A stretch of DNA of 64,000 nucleotides from Folioceros fuciformis (lineage: Eukaryota; Anthocerotophyta; Anthocerotopsida; Anthocerotales). The DNA lies in contig JBNGIO010006255.1 in assembly GCA_049999805.1 (NCBI GenBank), positions 341,821-405,820 of the forward strand, written 5' to 3'. This document shows positions 1-12,649 of the stretch, in pieces. How positions within the stretch are numbered: position 1 is the first letter of the stretch; the number at the start of each line of letters is the position of its first letter. The notes beneath the pieces are model-generated. The model was not told the origin of the DNA. It made no database searches and worked only from the letters and a program-made list of their open reading frames with translations. A program made the translations under genes and the position numbers.

Positions 1-99
1 CCTCTGAGTGGTGGCGCTATCGGCGTCCGCGAGGCGGGAGCCCTGTACGCGGTTCTTGTGAATGTCATCGCTCTTGGACTGTCGTTGCTGCTCGTCTGA
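1..99 (+). CDS. C-terminal end of an unidentified membrane protein (partial)
   Basis: Frame 1 is open from the first base to a TGA at 97-99 and encodes a 32-residue tail. The last ~18 residues (around ALYAVLVNVIALGLSLLLV) look like a transmembrane helix that ends almost at the C-terminus. The gene would start left of the window. I do not recognise the family. It could also be a chance open stretch, because only 99 bases are visible. Confidence 0.3.
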   Translation, partial: PLSGGAIGVREAGALYAVLVNVIALGLSLLLV

Positions 100-2318
100 A
101 TTCAGCACCTCCGACCTGCAGCTCGTAGCTCGTCTACGCCCCGTTCTATGACCAGCTCTTCATTAAATTGCGCGGTGTTGCTGCTGAAGCTAGTTCGTTC
201 TGCTCAACAAGTTCCACGCTCCTTCCTGCGTATTCAGTGTTGCGGGTGATGCACATCGTCACATACCGCTTGTACCTTCCTTGATCTTCCCCAACGTCGT
301 CCATACATACTTAGCTTCCAGGAGAAGCTACTGCTTAGATAAGAAGAGCTTTGTGCCATTCGCGGGGGTGAGGATATGTAGATGCCTGCCATGTCCTGTG
401 GGTCATGTACTTCCCAATTCCTCATCACATACATATGTATGAACATGTGTGGTGCTCCAGTGCCGCACATTGTGCAGATTTCTTGTCGGTTGTACTGTCG
501 AAGAATGAACACCTGGAGCCCGTGCACAGAGCTCATGCTTTGCCTACAACGGGTAGGTACGATCAGCGAGGCCGAAGAGGCTTAGCCACGACCTACCCGA
601 CGGCTTGAATGATTCGTTGCATCAGCCCACCAGCACCTGTTCCCTGCACACACCGTACCAAGCCATGGCTATCTTATTTTCAAGTGTTGGCGGTTTCCTG
701 GAGACTGGATCACTTTAAATACATGCGGCAGACCAAGATGAGGATAACATATCTCCTCTGAAGTGAGGGAGATGAGGTGAGATCCAATAGAACGGCTGCC
801 ACTGTGGCAGGCTCTGCGATGTCAGTCTTCATCCTAAGCTACCACGACCTGGAGAGTCGACCAACTCTGGGTGGCATAGCAGTGCGAACACTTTTGTCAG
901 ACGTCTCGGATTACTTCACTTTGATCCAGCGACTTCTGCAGGGTCCTCAGACTCCTGGGCTCCGTACATGTACCTATTGTTGGGAAAATCAATTGTTTAT
1001 TCGATACTCCGGTTGCTCTGATTCAGTTAGCATGTCGGCGTGTCCTCTAAAGAAGAACATGCCATGTCGGCACCCACCTGCTGGACAGCTGTGAGAGAAG
1101 TGACTTTAGGTGGTTGTTACGCTACGAGACAGTTTTACACGGCAATTTCCATATACACAAAGGCCTGGAAACCTTCAAGAGCCACAATGTAATCCTGTTC
1201 ACCAAAGCGAGGTGTGGAGAAACGGGACTGTGAAACTCGCAGAACATCTGGTGATAGAAGCAAGTTTAGGCTCCGCCAGAAGACGTCTCTCCTGGATCGG
1301 ATTGCAACAATCTCTTAAGATATGCTCCCTTTTCGTTTCTCCTGTTTGTTGGAGACGGTGAGAACTTCTCCCACATGTGCTATACAGGAGTGCATTTGCA
1401 CTCCGACTAAACTGATCTACCTGCTTGGCATAATGGCACATACCAGCGTCAGAGTGAAGACTTGACATGAGAGATGTTGCTAAAGATAAATTGCTACAGA
1501 CAGACCAGGCTGCAAGCCACAGTGTATTATACTTGTTAGTGTGAAGACAAACATCTTGCTGAATGCCTCCAGGACAGAGAGAAAAGTTGCCTCATGGGCA
1601 ATCACTGTCTTCCAAAATGTGGGCAAGGAGCCGCACAGCCTTTTCTCCTTTACCCTGCTGGGGGATAAGCTTGCAATGGTGGCAGTTCCCCAAACCCATC
1701 AGGCACGCTGAGCCCAATGTGGCCAAACACCTGTACTTCTGCGTCCCTTGCTACTGTGTAACACAAGTGCTACTCACAAACACAGCCATTCGACACTCAT
1801 GTTTGCAGCTTCAGCATGTACTTCCTTTCCCCTTCGGAGTGACTGCTCTTTCACATCCTGTCCATCCACTTGTGCAACTTTCTCCTCTTCTGCCATCACA
1901 CAACAAGCTTCCACAGCACCATAATACAAGTGTCCGGCAACGTTTTCAGCCGGAGCCAAGGGGGTCTCCATTGCTGCCGTGTCTAGTTGTCAGCAAATAC
2001 GACAGCTTACGAGGAGCCAGAGTGGAGGGAAACGATGACGCAAGGCTGCTCCGTATCCTCTAGCTGTAACTTCCGCTTCGACTACTAGGATGCCGGGGCC
2101 CTGCTTTCTGTACACCTCCTAGACAGTTCGTAGCCCATGTCGAAACTTCCTTCCTTCAGACCAAGCGCCTGCTTCCACTGACAGGTGAGGCACGGCGGAG
2201 TCCCCTCCATACGCCGTGCGCTTCCACAAGGCTCGAAGTGAGTCCCATTCACATCCTTTGGATGCATACCTTCAGCACCTTCTGAAGCTGCAGGATTTGA
2301 GTTCCTCCCATCCAGACT
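100..2318. other. No recognisable gene
   Basis: Several open frames exist here (for example + strand 777-1094 and 1563-2063), but none shows a protein family, a consistent exon chain or a credible start. The left part is probably the 3' untranslated region and flank of the gene ending at 99. The right part (about 2085-2318) would be the 3' flank of the phosphatase gene on the minus strand. Confidence 0.4.
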
Positions 2319-3298
<980 letters not shown>

Positions 3299-5363
3299 GT
3301 GAACCTCAACTTGTGTGCTCAGTCTCTACTCTCCACCCATGTGGCGCCCCGCCATTGCCCGACCTTGCCCCGGTTCGACCTCACAACAGAGCCCTAAACA
3401 CGTGCGAGCATGCGGCAGGCTTCCATGGCACCACGCCCACATGCAGCAGCCAGCCTGATGCCCAACGCAGCCTCGAATTCTCCAGGACGGTTTTTTGGCA
3501 TCACAAGTCATTACCCGTGTTGTGAATAATATGAAATTGGAAGAGCCAACGAGGAAGAGTGCCGGTACTTTTCCCGTAGCCGGTGGCACGCCGGGCGAAT
3601 GGTAAGCATTTTGTGACAGCGTCGTGCGCATCGTGACCGGCGCTCGGACCTGCTCACCTGCTGCGTGTCACATGCCCGACTATTTTTAGACCCCCCCGCC
3701 TGCCACTCGGCGTCTCATAATAAAAACTTGTGGAAAACGCGTTACCAAAGTCCGGCCCGATCCTGCCCGTTCTGCCCAAGCCTACATGAAAATATTTGCT
3801 CACAACATGGGTTTATTTCAATAAAAACATTTTCTGTCCTCCTATAAGGTTTGTGCATATATATAAACTAGTCTCTCAAAAGTCGGATGTGTGTTTTTTT
3901 TTCTTTTAGAGTAAACCTATATATGATACTGTTTATCTAAACATATGTAAATATATCCTGGTGTAAAAATCTTTTGGTCATTCCTAATCATGACTTTTTT
4001 TTTGGGGCGAGGGGTAGTTATGAAAGTGGTTTTATCCGTCCTTGGATTTTGTCCTCTTCATGTTTGGAGTAGACGAGATTTCCATCTCTTCTTTTGATAA
4101 AATGTTCAGCACAAAAGATTATAGTTGTTCATATAGATGACCTTGTTACTTTTTGACTAGCTTTAAATTTGGTTAGAAACATGAGTTCACCCATTCAATG
4201 CTTTTGAAACAAAGGATGTAAGGAATCTAAATGTACTTCCAAGCTTTGAGAATGGTGGGGAATAGACTTCCACACTTTGAGAATGATGCTAGAGTTTTGT
4301 GTTTAGAAAGCTTGAACTGCATAGAATATGTTGAAGAATGGGAGCATAAGAGAGGAGGAAGAAGAATAATCTTAAGGTGTGAGATGTGTTGGAGTCTTGG
4401 GTGGCGGGATAAGGCCTAGGTTGTGGATGGGCTGGCTTGGTGTTGTTGTAGAGTGAAAAAATTGAAGTAGTTCTATATTGAGTTGCTTCAAAGTAAGCAC
4501 TCTATAAGTAGTTCTAAACAAAGTTTCGACATAACCCCTAACAGCATGCAGTTTTTTTTTAGGGAGAAAAAAAATTAAATCCTATTTATAAGTAGGTTTA
4601 AAAAAATTGGTAAAAAAGAAAAAAAATCCCATTGAGGGAATTATGAGTGAGAAAAATGTTAAGTTTGAAAAAAAGTCCTAATTACCATTCAGGGAGGGCT
4701 TCCATTTAGACAATTTTTTAATGGATAGAAATTATTTGGGAGTACGTCCGGTGTCTGATTTAGGGAGGGTTCCATTTTGTAAGATCTTATCAGACAGTAG
4801 AATAAGCAGGAGGGGAAGAAACGCATAAATGGCGGGGCTCTGGCCAGATGGTATGAACCTCTCTACCTCCTCTTGGCCTTTGACGCCAACACTCACCAGG
4901 CACACGCAGGCATAGGCACAGGCGCAGGCACAGGCGACTGCCCATCTTTCATCTTCCTCTTCTTCTTCTTCTTCCTGCTTGGTCCCTTCACTTTCCCTTC
5001 CCTTCCGCTTACCTTCCCGTACCGTCTCGTCTCGTCTCATCCCGTCCGGGCCCGGCCCGGCCCTGTCGTCTCGAACGCTCTGCTGCGCGGGGCCTGCTGG
5101 GTCGAAGAAATTTCTGTGGAGTGGTCTGTATGTGTCTCAATTCTCCCGGCCTGGAAGGTATTTCTTGTGCAGGGACGGGCGCAATGTGCGTGTAGCCAAG
5201 GGGCGGAATTGGAGGCAGGGCGCGGATCCACCGCATTACTGCTCGGGGGCTCCGATCTGTGTGCGGCCCAGGTGGCTGGGGAGGGACGAGTGGGACGGTG
5301 TGAGGACTTGGGTGGAGGCGCCGGATCTGGGGCGGGGCGAGGGGGCTTGGAAGGATCGCAGCC
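3299..5363. other. Divergent intergenic region, AT-rich centre
   Basis: This lies between the divergently transcribed phosphatase (-) and APS kinase (+). About 3850-4720 is AT-rich with A and T runs and no usable coding frame. About 4900-5060 is pyrimidine-rich (CTT and GTCTC repeats), as in a 5' leader, so the APS kinase transcript probably begins near 4800-5000. No other gene is seen. Confidence 0.5.
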
Positions 5364-7288
5364 ATGCTGGCCCCAGTGGGGAGCGCGTCGTCGTGTGGGA
5401 GAGCTCAGGTGCTGGGCGGAGGACGGGTGTCCAGTGTGGTGATAGATGCGCAGGTCTTCGACAGGCACCACCATGTGATGGAGAGAGCCTTGTCGCCCAC
5501 GGGGCTGTTCCGGCCCGCAGGGTTTGGGAAGTGCGCGGCGGATTACGTTTGGAATGTCTTCTGCGACGCCTTGGGGCAGAGGAAGCCGTCGAGCAGCTGT
5601 AAGAGCAGGGCGCAGAGCTCGTCGATGGCGGGGGATGAGGAGAGGTTTCTGTTGCAGGGTACGGGGATGGCGTCCGCCAGGCTGGAGCCCAAGAAGGTGG
5701 ATGTAGGGCTGGGAATCAGGAGCGAAGCGGGAAATTTCGGGGCCGGCGGTGGCCGTCACACTCCCCTCGGGCCCAGGGTCTGGGCCCAGCAGCAACAGAG
5801 GAAGATTGCCAAGTTGAAGAAACTGAGGATGGATCTTGAGCCTCCCTCCACGCCCAGCATTGTGGTGGAGGGGGAGAAGATAGCTATGGAGTCCAGATTG
5901 TGGGCCAGCGCCGAGTCTCAGTTGGAGGCCGAGAGCGTCAATGTGTCCAATCAGTCGTCTTTGCCAGGTCTGCTTGCTCTTCGCCACCCCTTTCCACTTC
6001 TGGCCCCCTCTTGGCGGCGGACTCCAAGGTGCTGATGGGCTCTCTTCTCTTCTCCTCTCCTCTCGTCTCCTCTCCTCTCGTTGCATCTTGCAGGGATCAT
6101 TTTCCCACCTCTCAGCACCGTGGGCAAGTCCACCAACATCGTGTGGCACGAGTGTATGGTGAAGCGCGAGGAAAGAGAGGCCATGCTTGGTCAGCGGGGC
6201 TGTGTGATCTGGATGACGGGGCTCAGTGGGTCAGGTATGCTGGCATCCCTCGTCGAATGCATCCCTTTTACCTCTTGTTTGAATGAGACCAGTGCTATAC
6301 AATGCTGCATCTTATCCGGATATGACACCTGACGGTGGATCTTGTCCTGCCCTGGGGCTCAGGTAAGAGCACACTGGCGTGCACTTTAGATCATGCCCTG
6401 TTGCAGCGAGGGAAGCTATGCTACGTCTTGGATGGGGACAACATGCGACATGGCCTGAACAAGAATCTGGGTTTCAGTGCTGAAGACAGATCGGAAAACA
6501 TCCGTCGGGTTGGTAAGATGCCTGACAACGATCCACCCATTCTCCATTCTGCTCCCCACAACTCGGCTTAAGACTGCCCTGGAAGCACCACACTTGATGG
6601 ATTGACGCAGACGTATTTGACTTGTTCTCATGGCTCTGTACTCTTGTAGGTGAGGTTGCCAAACTTTTTGCAGATGCTGGAATTATCTGTATAGCAAGTT
6701 TCATATCTCCATACAAGAAAGACCGTGAAGCGTGCAGGGAGCTTGTATCGCCTGGGGATTTTATAGAGGTACAATCTGCCTTCCATGCATCTGGGGCCAA
6801 TGATAGCTCCTCTTATCAACCGCGTCAGCAGCGGTTCACGGTGAAGTGTATCTGGACGTTTTTTCGCAGGTCTTCATGAACTTTCCTTTGACCGTTTGCG
6901 AGCAGAGGGACCCCAAGGGGCTGTACAAGCTAGCCCGCGCCGGCAAGATTAAATGTAAGGGCTAATATTAGCACATGAGCTTCCTCTGACCGAGAGTCTC
7001 TTGAACCCGAAGAGTGCTAATCCTTCATTTTCATAAACAGGTTTTACAGGAATCGACGATCCTTACGAGGAACCTGTGCACTCTGAGGTAAGACAATTGG
7101 ATGCGTAAGCTTGGATTGGAAGCAGGAAGCACTTTAAACGTGCGATGGGAGATTGTAACTGGTGATGCATGGGAAAACAGATCGTGATGGAGCCCGTGGA
7201 TGGTGTATGTCCTACTCCTGAAGTCATGGCTGCCAAGATCATCTCTTACCTAGAGGGAAGGGGAATATTGCAGTCTCGCAGCGTGTGA
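5364..7288 (+). CDS. APK: Adenylyl-sulfate (APS) kinase, plastid-type
   Basis: Seven exons: 5364-5967, 6094-6234, 6363-6512, 6650-6768, 6870-6954, 7041-7087, 7181-7288. They give 417 residues. APS kinase phosphorylates adenosine 5'-phosphosulfate with ATP to give PAPS, the sulfate donor for sulfotransferases. The catalytic core is the last ~210 residues: P-loop GLSGSGKST (split by an intron after GSG), [54 protein letters not shown] and FTGIDDPYE. The two cysteines that form the redox switch in Arabidopsis APK1 are both present (in WHEC and STLAC). The N-terminal ~200 residues precede the [14 protein letters not shown] core start and are much longer than a usual transit peptide (see findings). 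The ATG at 5364 is the first in the long exon-1 frame. Core call is very firm; the N-terminus is less certain. Confidence 0.93.
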
Positions 7289-9928
7289 AGCTGACGCTGA
7301 AGTCTAACATCGGGAGTGGATTAGTTTGATAGTGGCCACGTCTGCAAGGAGTTTGGGAAAGGAGATGGAGACAGATCTGCTGCTGGCAGCTTCACAGCGC
7401 TGGCCGGATGGCCTGAGGAAGAAGATGTACATAGGTGGGAGGTGAAAAAAATAATTTAATGCGGCCATGCAATTGGATGCAATTGGGCGCCCAATTCTTT
7501 TGTTCGAAGATTTCCCTGAAATCTTGAGGCAATAAATCAATGTTTGAAGGACCCCACCGGTGGTCAATGCTCTGTGAAACGTTTGTTGTGTGGATGCCAC
7601 GTACCTCGAAAGCCATCGATGGAGAGGGCGGCGAAGGTGCACGCCACATATCTAGTGACAGAGGTTCTGTAGTTGGAACACTACATCATTGCAACTCCCA
7701 GCGTGATGACAAGGCCAGCAGGCCAAAAGAAACGAAACCCTGAAACGAAACACAGAGGCACAAGACAGAAACCCCCTCCCTACCAAGTCACCTCCTGCAC
7801 GCATGCGAGGGGAGGAAGCAGAATGGAAGAGGCAAGTTTCACAGCCCTCAGCCCAACGTAGACATCGTTCATGAAACCCTCGACAACCGCACGCACGACA
7901 TAACCGGCAACGAACAAGAGGCATGGTGCATCAGAGAGATTCCCATAGAATACGTCATCAGAGCCCCAAAAGGCAATAAGATGTCCCTATTCTTGCTTCG
8001 CATCACTTGCACAACCCCTGTGCCCGCACGTACGCTGTTTCAGCAACGCAAACCCAAGCCACACCAAGAAGCCAGCGACATCCCTCACCCGACCAATACC
8101 AGACAGCACCATTCCGTCGAGCGACATCCCGCCACAGAAGGAAGCCGGCGAGCACCTCGCTAGACCGACACGCTACAACCTAGAGCGGACACCAAACCAA
8201 TGAAGCAGGCATCCTACACCAGTGAAGGAAAGCCGGCCTTCACGACACAGGCGAGGGGATAGCCGGCGGTAGTGCAAGAGAGAAAAGAAGCGTGACGAGG
8301 CACACGTATGTATTGCTGTGAGGGAGGAAGGGCACGAAGCCCTAGTTTTGTAGAATGGAGGTTCAATTTTAGGGTTTCCGGCCGTAAAGTGAAATATGTA
8401 TGTACAGTGTGCAGTTAGTTCTTGTTTCACACGGCGCAAAGAGACGCGTTGTCAGGAATTTAATATTAGTAATTGAGCTGCTACTTACCTTACCAGTGAA
8501 CGTAATTTGTTGGGTACCACGGTTTTGTGGACCCAGGAAACAGCGATGCTGCCAACCGAAAAAATAAACTCTCCGTGGTTGTTCAAAAAGACCCTTTCCC
8601 TGGCACAGAGAGAATCAAGTGAGGGAATCCCCAATTACACTACCTCAGAAAGGAGAAGGGGGAATCGTTGTGCAACAATCTAGGGGGGCCTGGAATCCTG
8701 GCCAGGAATTCACAGATGCCAACAAGGAGCGACTAACTCTGCTTTCAGACATTCTCAGGCTAGCTAGCCTTTGACTTGTACATCCCGATGACACAGACGA
8801 GGAAGCCGATTGTGTTGTGATTGGGATGAAGTCTCTAGTCCTCAGAGGTGGGATATGCTGTAGGATCAGGAAAGTTGGTACAATCAACTGTTCCAGCTCA
8901 CGGTGCCCGATTCATTCCGGCTTCGTACCAGCAGCAGATTAGTTAAAATCTGCATCCCCCCAGCTAGATGTAACTGCAAGTTGGGTGCGGCGACGGGGTG
9001 CCAACTGCCCGAGTTAGCGGCAGCAACATGGATTGCCTGATGGCAAAAGCTATGTCCCGATGGACAGACTTTCCGTGAGGTTGAACCAATCACTCGGATT
9101 CGATGCATTGACAGGCCCTAGGCGCCCAGTAGGCCAGCAAATGTGGGTGGGGGTGGTTCACAAAAATGGCAGCAACGAAGTGGTGGGAATTGGGATCAAC
9201 ACCCCACTCCACTGCACTCCACCGTGGAGCCCAGACGCCCAGGTGGCCGCAAAATCTGCAGTTGGAGGACCGGTGTCGGTCCACACGTATGGGCTGTTAG
9301 TTGAGAAGTGTGGATCGTCTCAACTACCGGAGAGACGAAATTTCGGGGCACCTGGCCTGGGGAGTGGGAGTTATGGGCAGACGGAGACGAGGACTTGAGG
9401 ATGCAAAGACATGTGAATGCTGCCGGCCGAGCGGGCGGGCGGGCACGCGGGGTGGAGTGTGAAACTGGGTGAAGCTTTGCTGTGTGTGCTTTGCCTTCGA
9501 TGGGGCAACGACGTGGCAGGATCGAAATCCAGTGTGTCATGGGTTGCTGGGAAGATGGCCAAATTGTGGAGCGCAGTGGCCTGCCTGCCCTGCGCTGCGC
9601 TGCTCGCTGCTAAATCTACGTGCCGTTGGCAGAAGAAAACAACAAAGGATTTTCCTTGAACGCCGGTACCCATGTCTGGCAGGACGGACACGGAAATCAA
9701 GCCCAGCTTTTGCGCAACACAGATATCACGCACGCCTTACAGGCCCGGCATACGTGAGCAACGGTAATGAAATAGTGACAAGGAGGAGTTTTTTAATGGC
9801 CAGGGTGACGAGCTCTGCAAATGGAGATTCCACAACGGGGAATTGGAGATTCCAGGGCCTACAAAACAGCGTTAGAGGGCAGGAGGGAGGGATGTGGAAT
9901 CGGATGAATCCCGGGTGCATCCATGGGA

Positions 9929-9935
<7 letters not shown>

Positions 9936-9960
<25 letters not shown>

Positions 9961-9977
9961 CCCGTCCCCGTCCCCGT
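9936..9977. repeat. CGTCCG/CGTCCC hexanucleotide microsatellite
   Basis: Four CGTCCG-type units are followed by four to five CGTCCC-type units in tandem. They create artificial Arg-Val or Pro-Val runs in the frames that cross them. Non-coding in my reading. Confidence 0.85.
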
Positions 9978-10079
9978 TCCGATCGCGGAGACAAGATAGA
10001 TATTTTCTGTGGCCTCCCTCGGGCTCGACCGAGGCCTCAGGCTAGCAGCGTCGAGTTTGCTCACCACGGCCGGGGCCTC

Positions 10080-10122
10080 GTCCACGGCCCCGGCCCCGGC
10101 CCCGGCCCCGGCCCCGGCCCAC
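10080..10122. repeat. CGGCCC hexanucleotide microsatellite
   Basis: About six tandem CGGCCC-type units give Gly-Pro or Ala-Pro runs in the overlapping frames. It is purely GC and lies upstream of the PHO1 leader. Confidence 0.85.
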
Positions 10123-10858
10123 GGCCCACGCTACAGAGCAGAGCAGACAGGACACGACAACTCCAACCGTTTGAATTTGCCCTTCGCGAACAGCACCAAT
10201 GCGTGGTGGGATGTGCGGGAGAGCGGGCCAATCAGGCTCTTTCTTGCTGTCAGGAGTTCACAGACTACCTACCGCGGCAGGGAAGTTTAGTGCACGGTGA
10301 GATGGAATCATCTCGGTGTGATGGAATCATCTAGGTTAGGGCTGGAAGGCTTTGCTTTCCAAGGCAGGCAGGTATGTGTTTAATGTTAAGGTGATTGGAG
10401 CACGCTGAGAGGCACCCACACCCACACACACGCTGGCCTACCAGCGGCTACCCGCTGAGGGGCCCAGAAGATTCAGTCCACTGTGGGGAACACAAGCTGT
10501 CCTGCTGAGGCAGGCAAGGCAGCCCTGGGAAGCGTGGGTTCTGTGACGGCCGGGCCTGCCTCACTCCTCTTGCTTTCCTTTCCGGGTCCCCCGTTTTCTC
10601 GAATCCCTCCACTTCCCCTTAAGCTTCTCGCTTGCTTTTGTACTGCGCCCAGGACACACATGTATTTTTCCCTTCCCCACGCCGTGCCTCTGCTGCCGCC
10701 TCTGCTCCTGCCCCTGCCCCTGCCTTTCCCTCTCCCTCTCCCTCTCCCGCCCATACCTCCATCTCTCTCATGCCAGCTGCAGCCGGGCCAGGGACCCGGC
10801 GTGGATGTCGCTCATGGCCGCTGGGAGCAGGAAAGGGACCGCTCCAGAGCCGGCCGTT

Positions 10859-10866
10859 TATAAAAG
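10859..10866 (+). promoter_or_regulatory. Probable TATA box (TATAAAAG) upstream of PHO1
   Basis: TATAAAAG stands at a sharp change from CT-rich simple sequence to mixed sequence, and is the best TATA element upstream of PHO1 on the + strand. If used, transcription would begin near 10890 and the leader to the PHO1 ATG at 12650 would span about 1.75 kb, presumably containing one or more introns. Nothing else recognisable starts between them. Confidence 0.4.
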
Positions 10867-12649
10867 CCCTCGCTGCTCTTGCTGCTCTGCCATTGCCGGC
10901 CAGCGGGCACGAAATTCGGCAATCGCAGCTCCGGAGCGTACGCCCAATGCTGCTCTGCAGGTAGCGCTTTCTTTCATGCTGGGGCGGTGTATCTTGTACC
11001 TTTAGCTGGAAAGCGAGCAGCGACCAGCGACCAGAGTGCTGTGGCAGCCAGACCTCTGTGCTGTGCTGTGCGCTGCGCTGTGCTCAGTGCCGTGCAGTGG
11101 TGTGCTGCCTGTCTTGTGTGTGTGGTGCTGTCTTTCTCTCTTCCGCTTCTCCTCTGGGAACGAGTTGCTGCTCTGCTGCTGCAACAAGGAATGCCCGCCG
11201 GTAGGCTGGAGGCTGGAGGCTGGAGTCTGGAGTCTAGAGTCTTTGAGTTTGTCTTTCCTTCTGCAAGTCTATCTGTCCTGCAGCAGCCAGTGAGCGCTAA
11301 CTTGTAGCCAATTTGACGACTGGGAGTGTGTTCCTGCGGCCTGGGCCGGCGGCCGCACGGCTTCTGGAAAGTTCCGCATCCACATGCAGGTTGCATTGAA
11401 AACAAGTCTGGCTGCCCTGAGGACTGTGTAGTCCTCTGTTTCATTGATCAGCGTCGCCCTAGGCGGGCACGAGCTGCATTGCCCGCATGTGCGAGCCGGG
11501 CTTAGTCTCCGGGACCTTTCTCGATCAGCGTATGCAAATCGATTATCGTTTTGAAGAACTCCCTGGTTTTGGCGGGCTCCCCTCTGCCCGTGGACTTGCA
11601 AGCGTTTGAACAATCCTGAGCCACAGAATGCTGTGCTCGGTCGCAGTCTCAGATTCTTCATGCTTTGTGGGATTGCCATCCTCAAAATCGTGGGTGACAC
11701 CTGAATTGGGTCAATGACCGGCAAAGTGTTTGGGGATGTCGGGCGTATTTGAGTTCAAGTGCGCATGTGATGTAAGGGTCCGGTCCGGAAGCTAGAATGC
11801 TGAAATATCTGGGCTTGAGTTGGAGAGAGGAGATGACGCAGGAGTTGTGGCGCCGCTTGATTGCCCTCCTGAATTTTGGATGCAGGAAATCTGTGGGCTC
11901 CCGATGTCGTCCACGTATGCTCGGTTTCCGGCTGTGCAGGTGAGGGGCAGACCGCTGAGAGCAAGGCCGGGAGCTCGACTGGGAGCTTTGAAGCAGCGCA
12001 TCTGTTTAATCTCATCATCTCTTAGTACTGGGTTAGCCACGAGAAGCTTTTGGGAGACATCACTTGCAATTGGGAGAAAGGTGCAGCTTCAGAGCTGATT
12101 CGCCAGCCCTGTGGAACTGCTGCTGAGTGACAAAAGGAAACCAATTTTGCTGGCGCTACCGCACCGAAGATGGAATGATTGCCTGCGGGCCGGTGGTTGG
12201 AAGCTGACAAGAGAATCGTTCGTTTCCCGGCTCCGCGAAAGAATGATGTAAAAGATGGGCAGCCTGCAAACCACTCCCAGATATCCATCAATTTCCAACC
12301 CTCTGTGACTCTCTGGACCAGGCGGCGAAGAGAAATTTGTCAGGTCCTGGAGCACCTGCAGGGCCGGCGCCTCTGCTTCTGCTTCAGACTGCTTCGGCTG
12401 CAGCTTTGTACTAAAAGACGAGAGATAGACATGGTAATACAGCACTGACACCTCCAGTGGAAAAGCTGTCATGCCGTGTCCGGTTCCGTTTGATCATCAC
12501 AAGCCAGGGGCCTGCAGCGAGACTCAGTGTGGAAGATCATATTAAACTCGTTCATCAAGCTGAATGCTAGCACGCATTACATGCCAAGCTGGTGCTGATC
12601 AGCACCTTGGCAGGGCCCCATCCGTCAACACACCAGCGCGTGGCACACG
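10867..12649 (+). other. Probable long 5' leader of PHO1; no gene recognised
   Basis: The stretch lacks any frame with family similarity. It has CT-rich and GT-rich tracts and several potential GT/AG splice signals, consistent with a transcribed leader with introns. Several small upstream ATG frames occur (for example 11820-12098 and 12179-12448), but I cannot assign them function. Confidence 0.35.

Larger units (their letters stand above)
7289..10855. other. No recognisable gene; microsatellite-bearing intergenic DNA
   Basis: This holds the 3' flank of the APS kinase gene and upstream DNA of PHO1. Many overlapping open frames occur on both strands but none resembles a family or has a coherent exon chain. 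GC-rich simple repeats lie near 9936-9977 and 10080-10122. Confidence 0.4.

Noticed and set aside
5037-6149. 370-codon minus-strand frame over APS kinase exon 1
   Set aside because: It is the antisense shadow of a GC-rich exon and its pyrimidine-rich leader. There is no recognisable domain.
9469-10085. Coding frames with Arg-Val, Pro-Val or Gly-Pro repeats
   Set aside because: They are translations of hexanucleotide microsatellites with no conserved flanking sequence.
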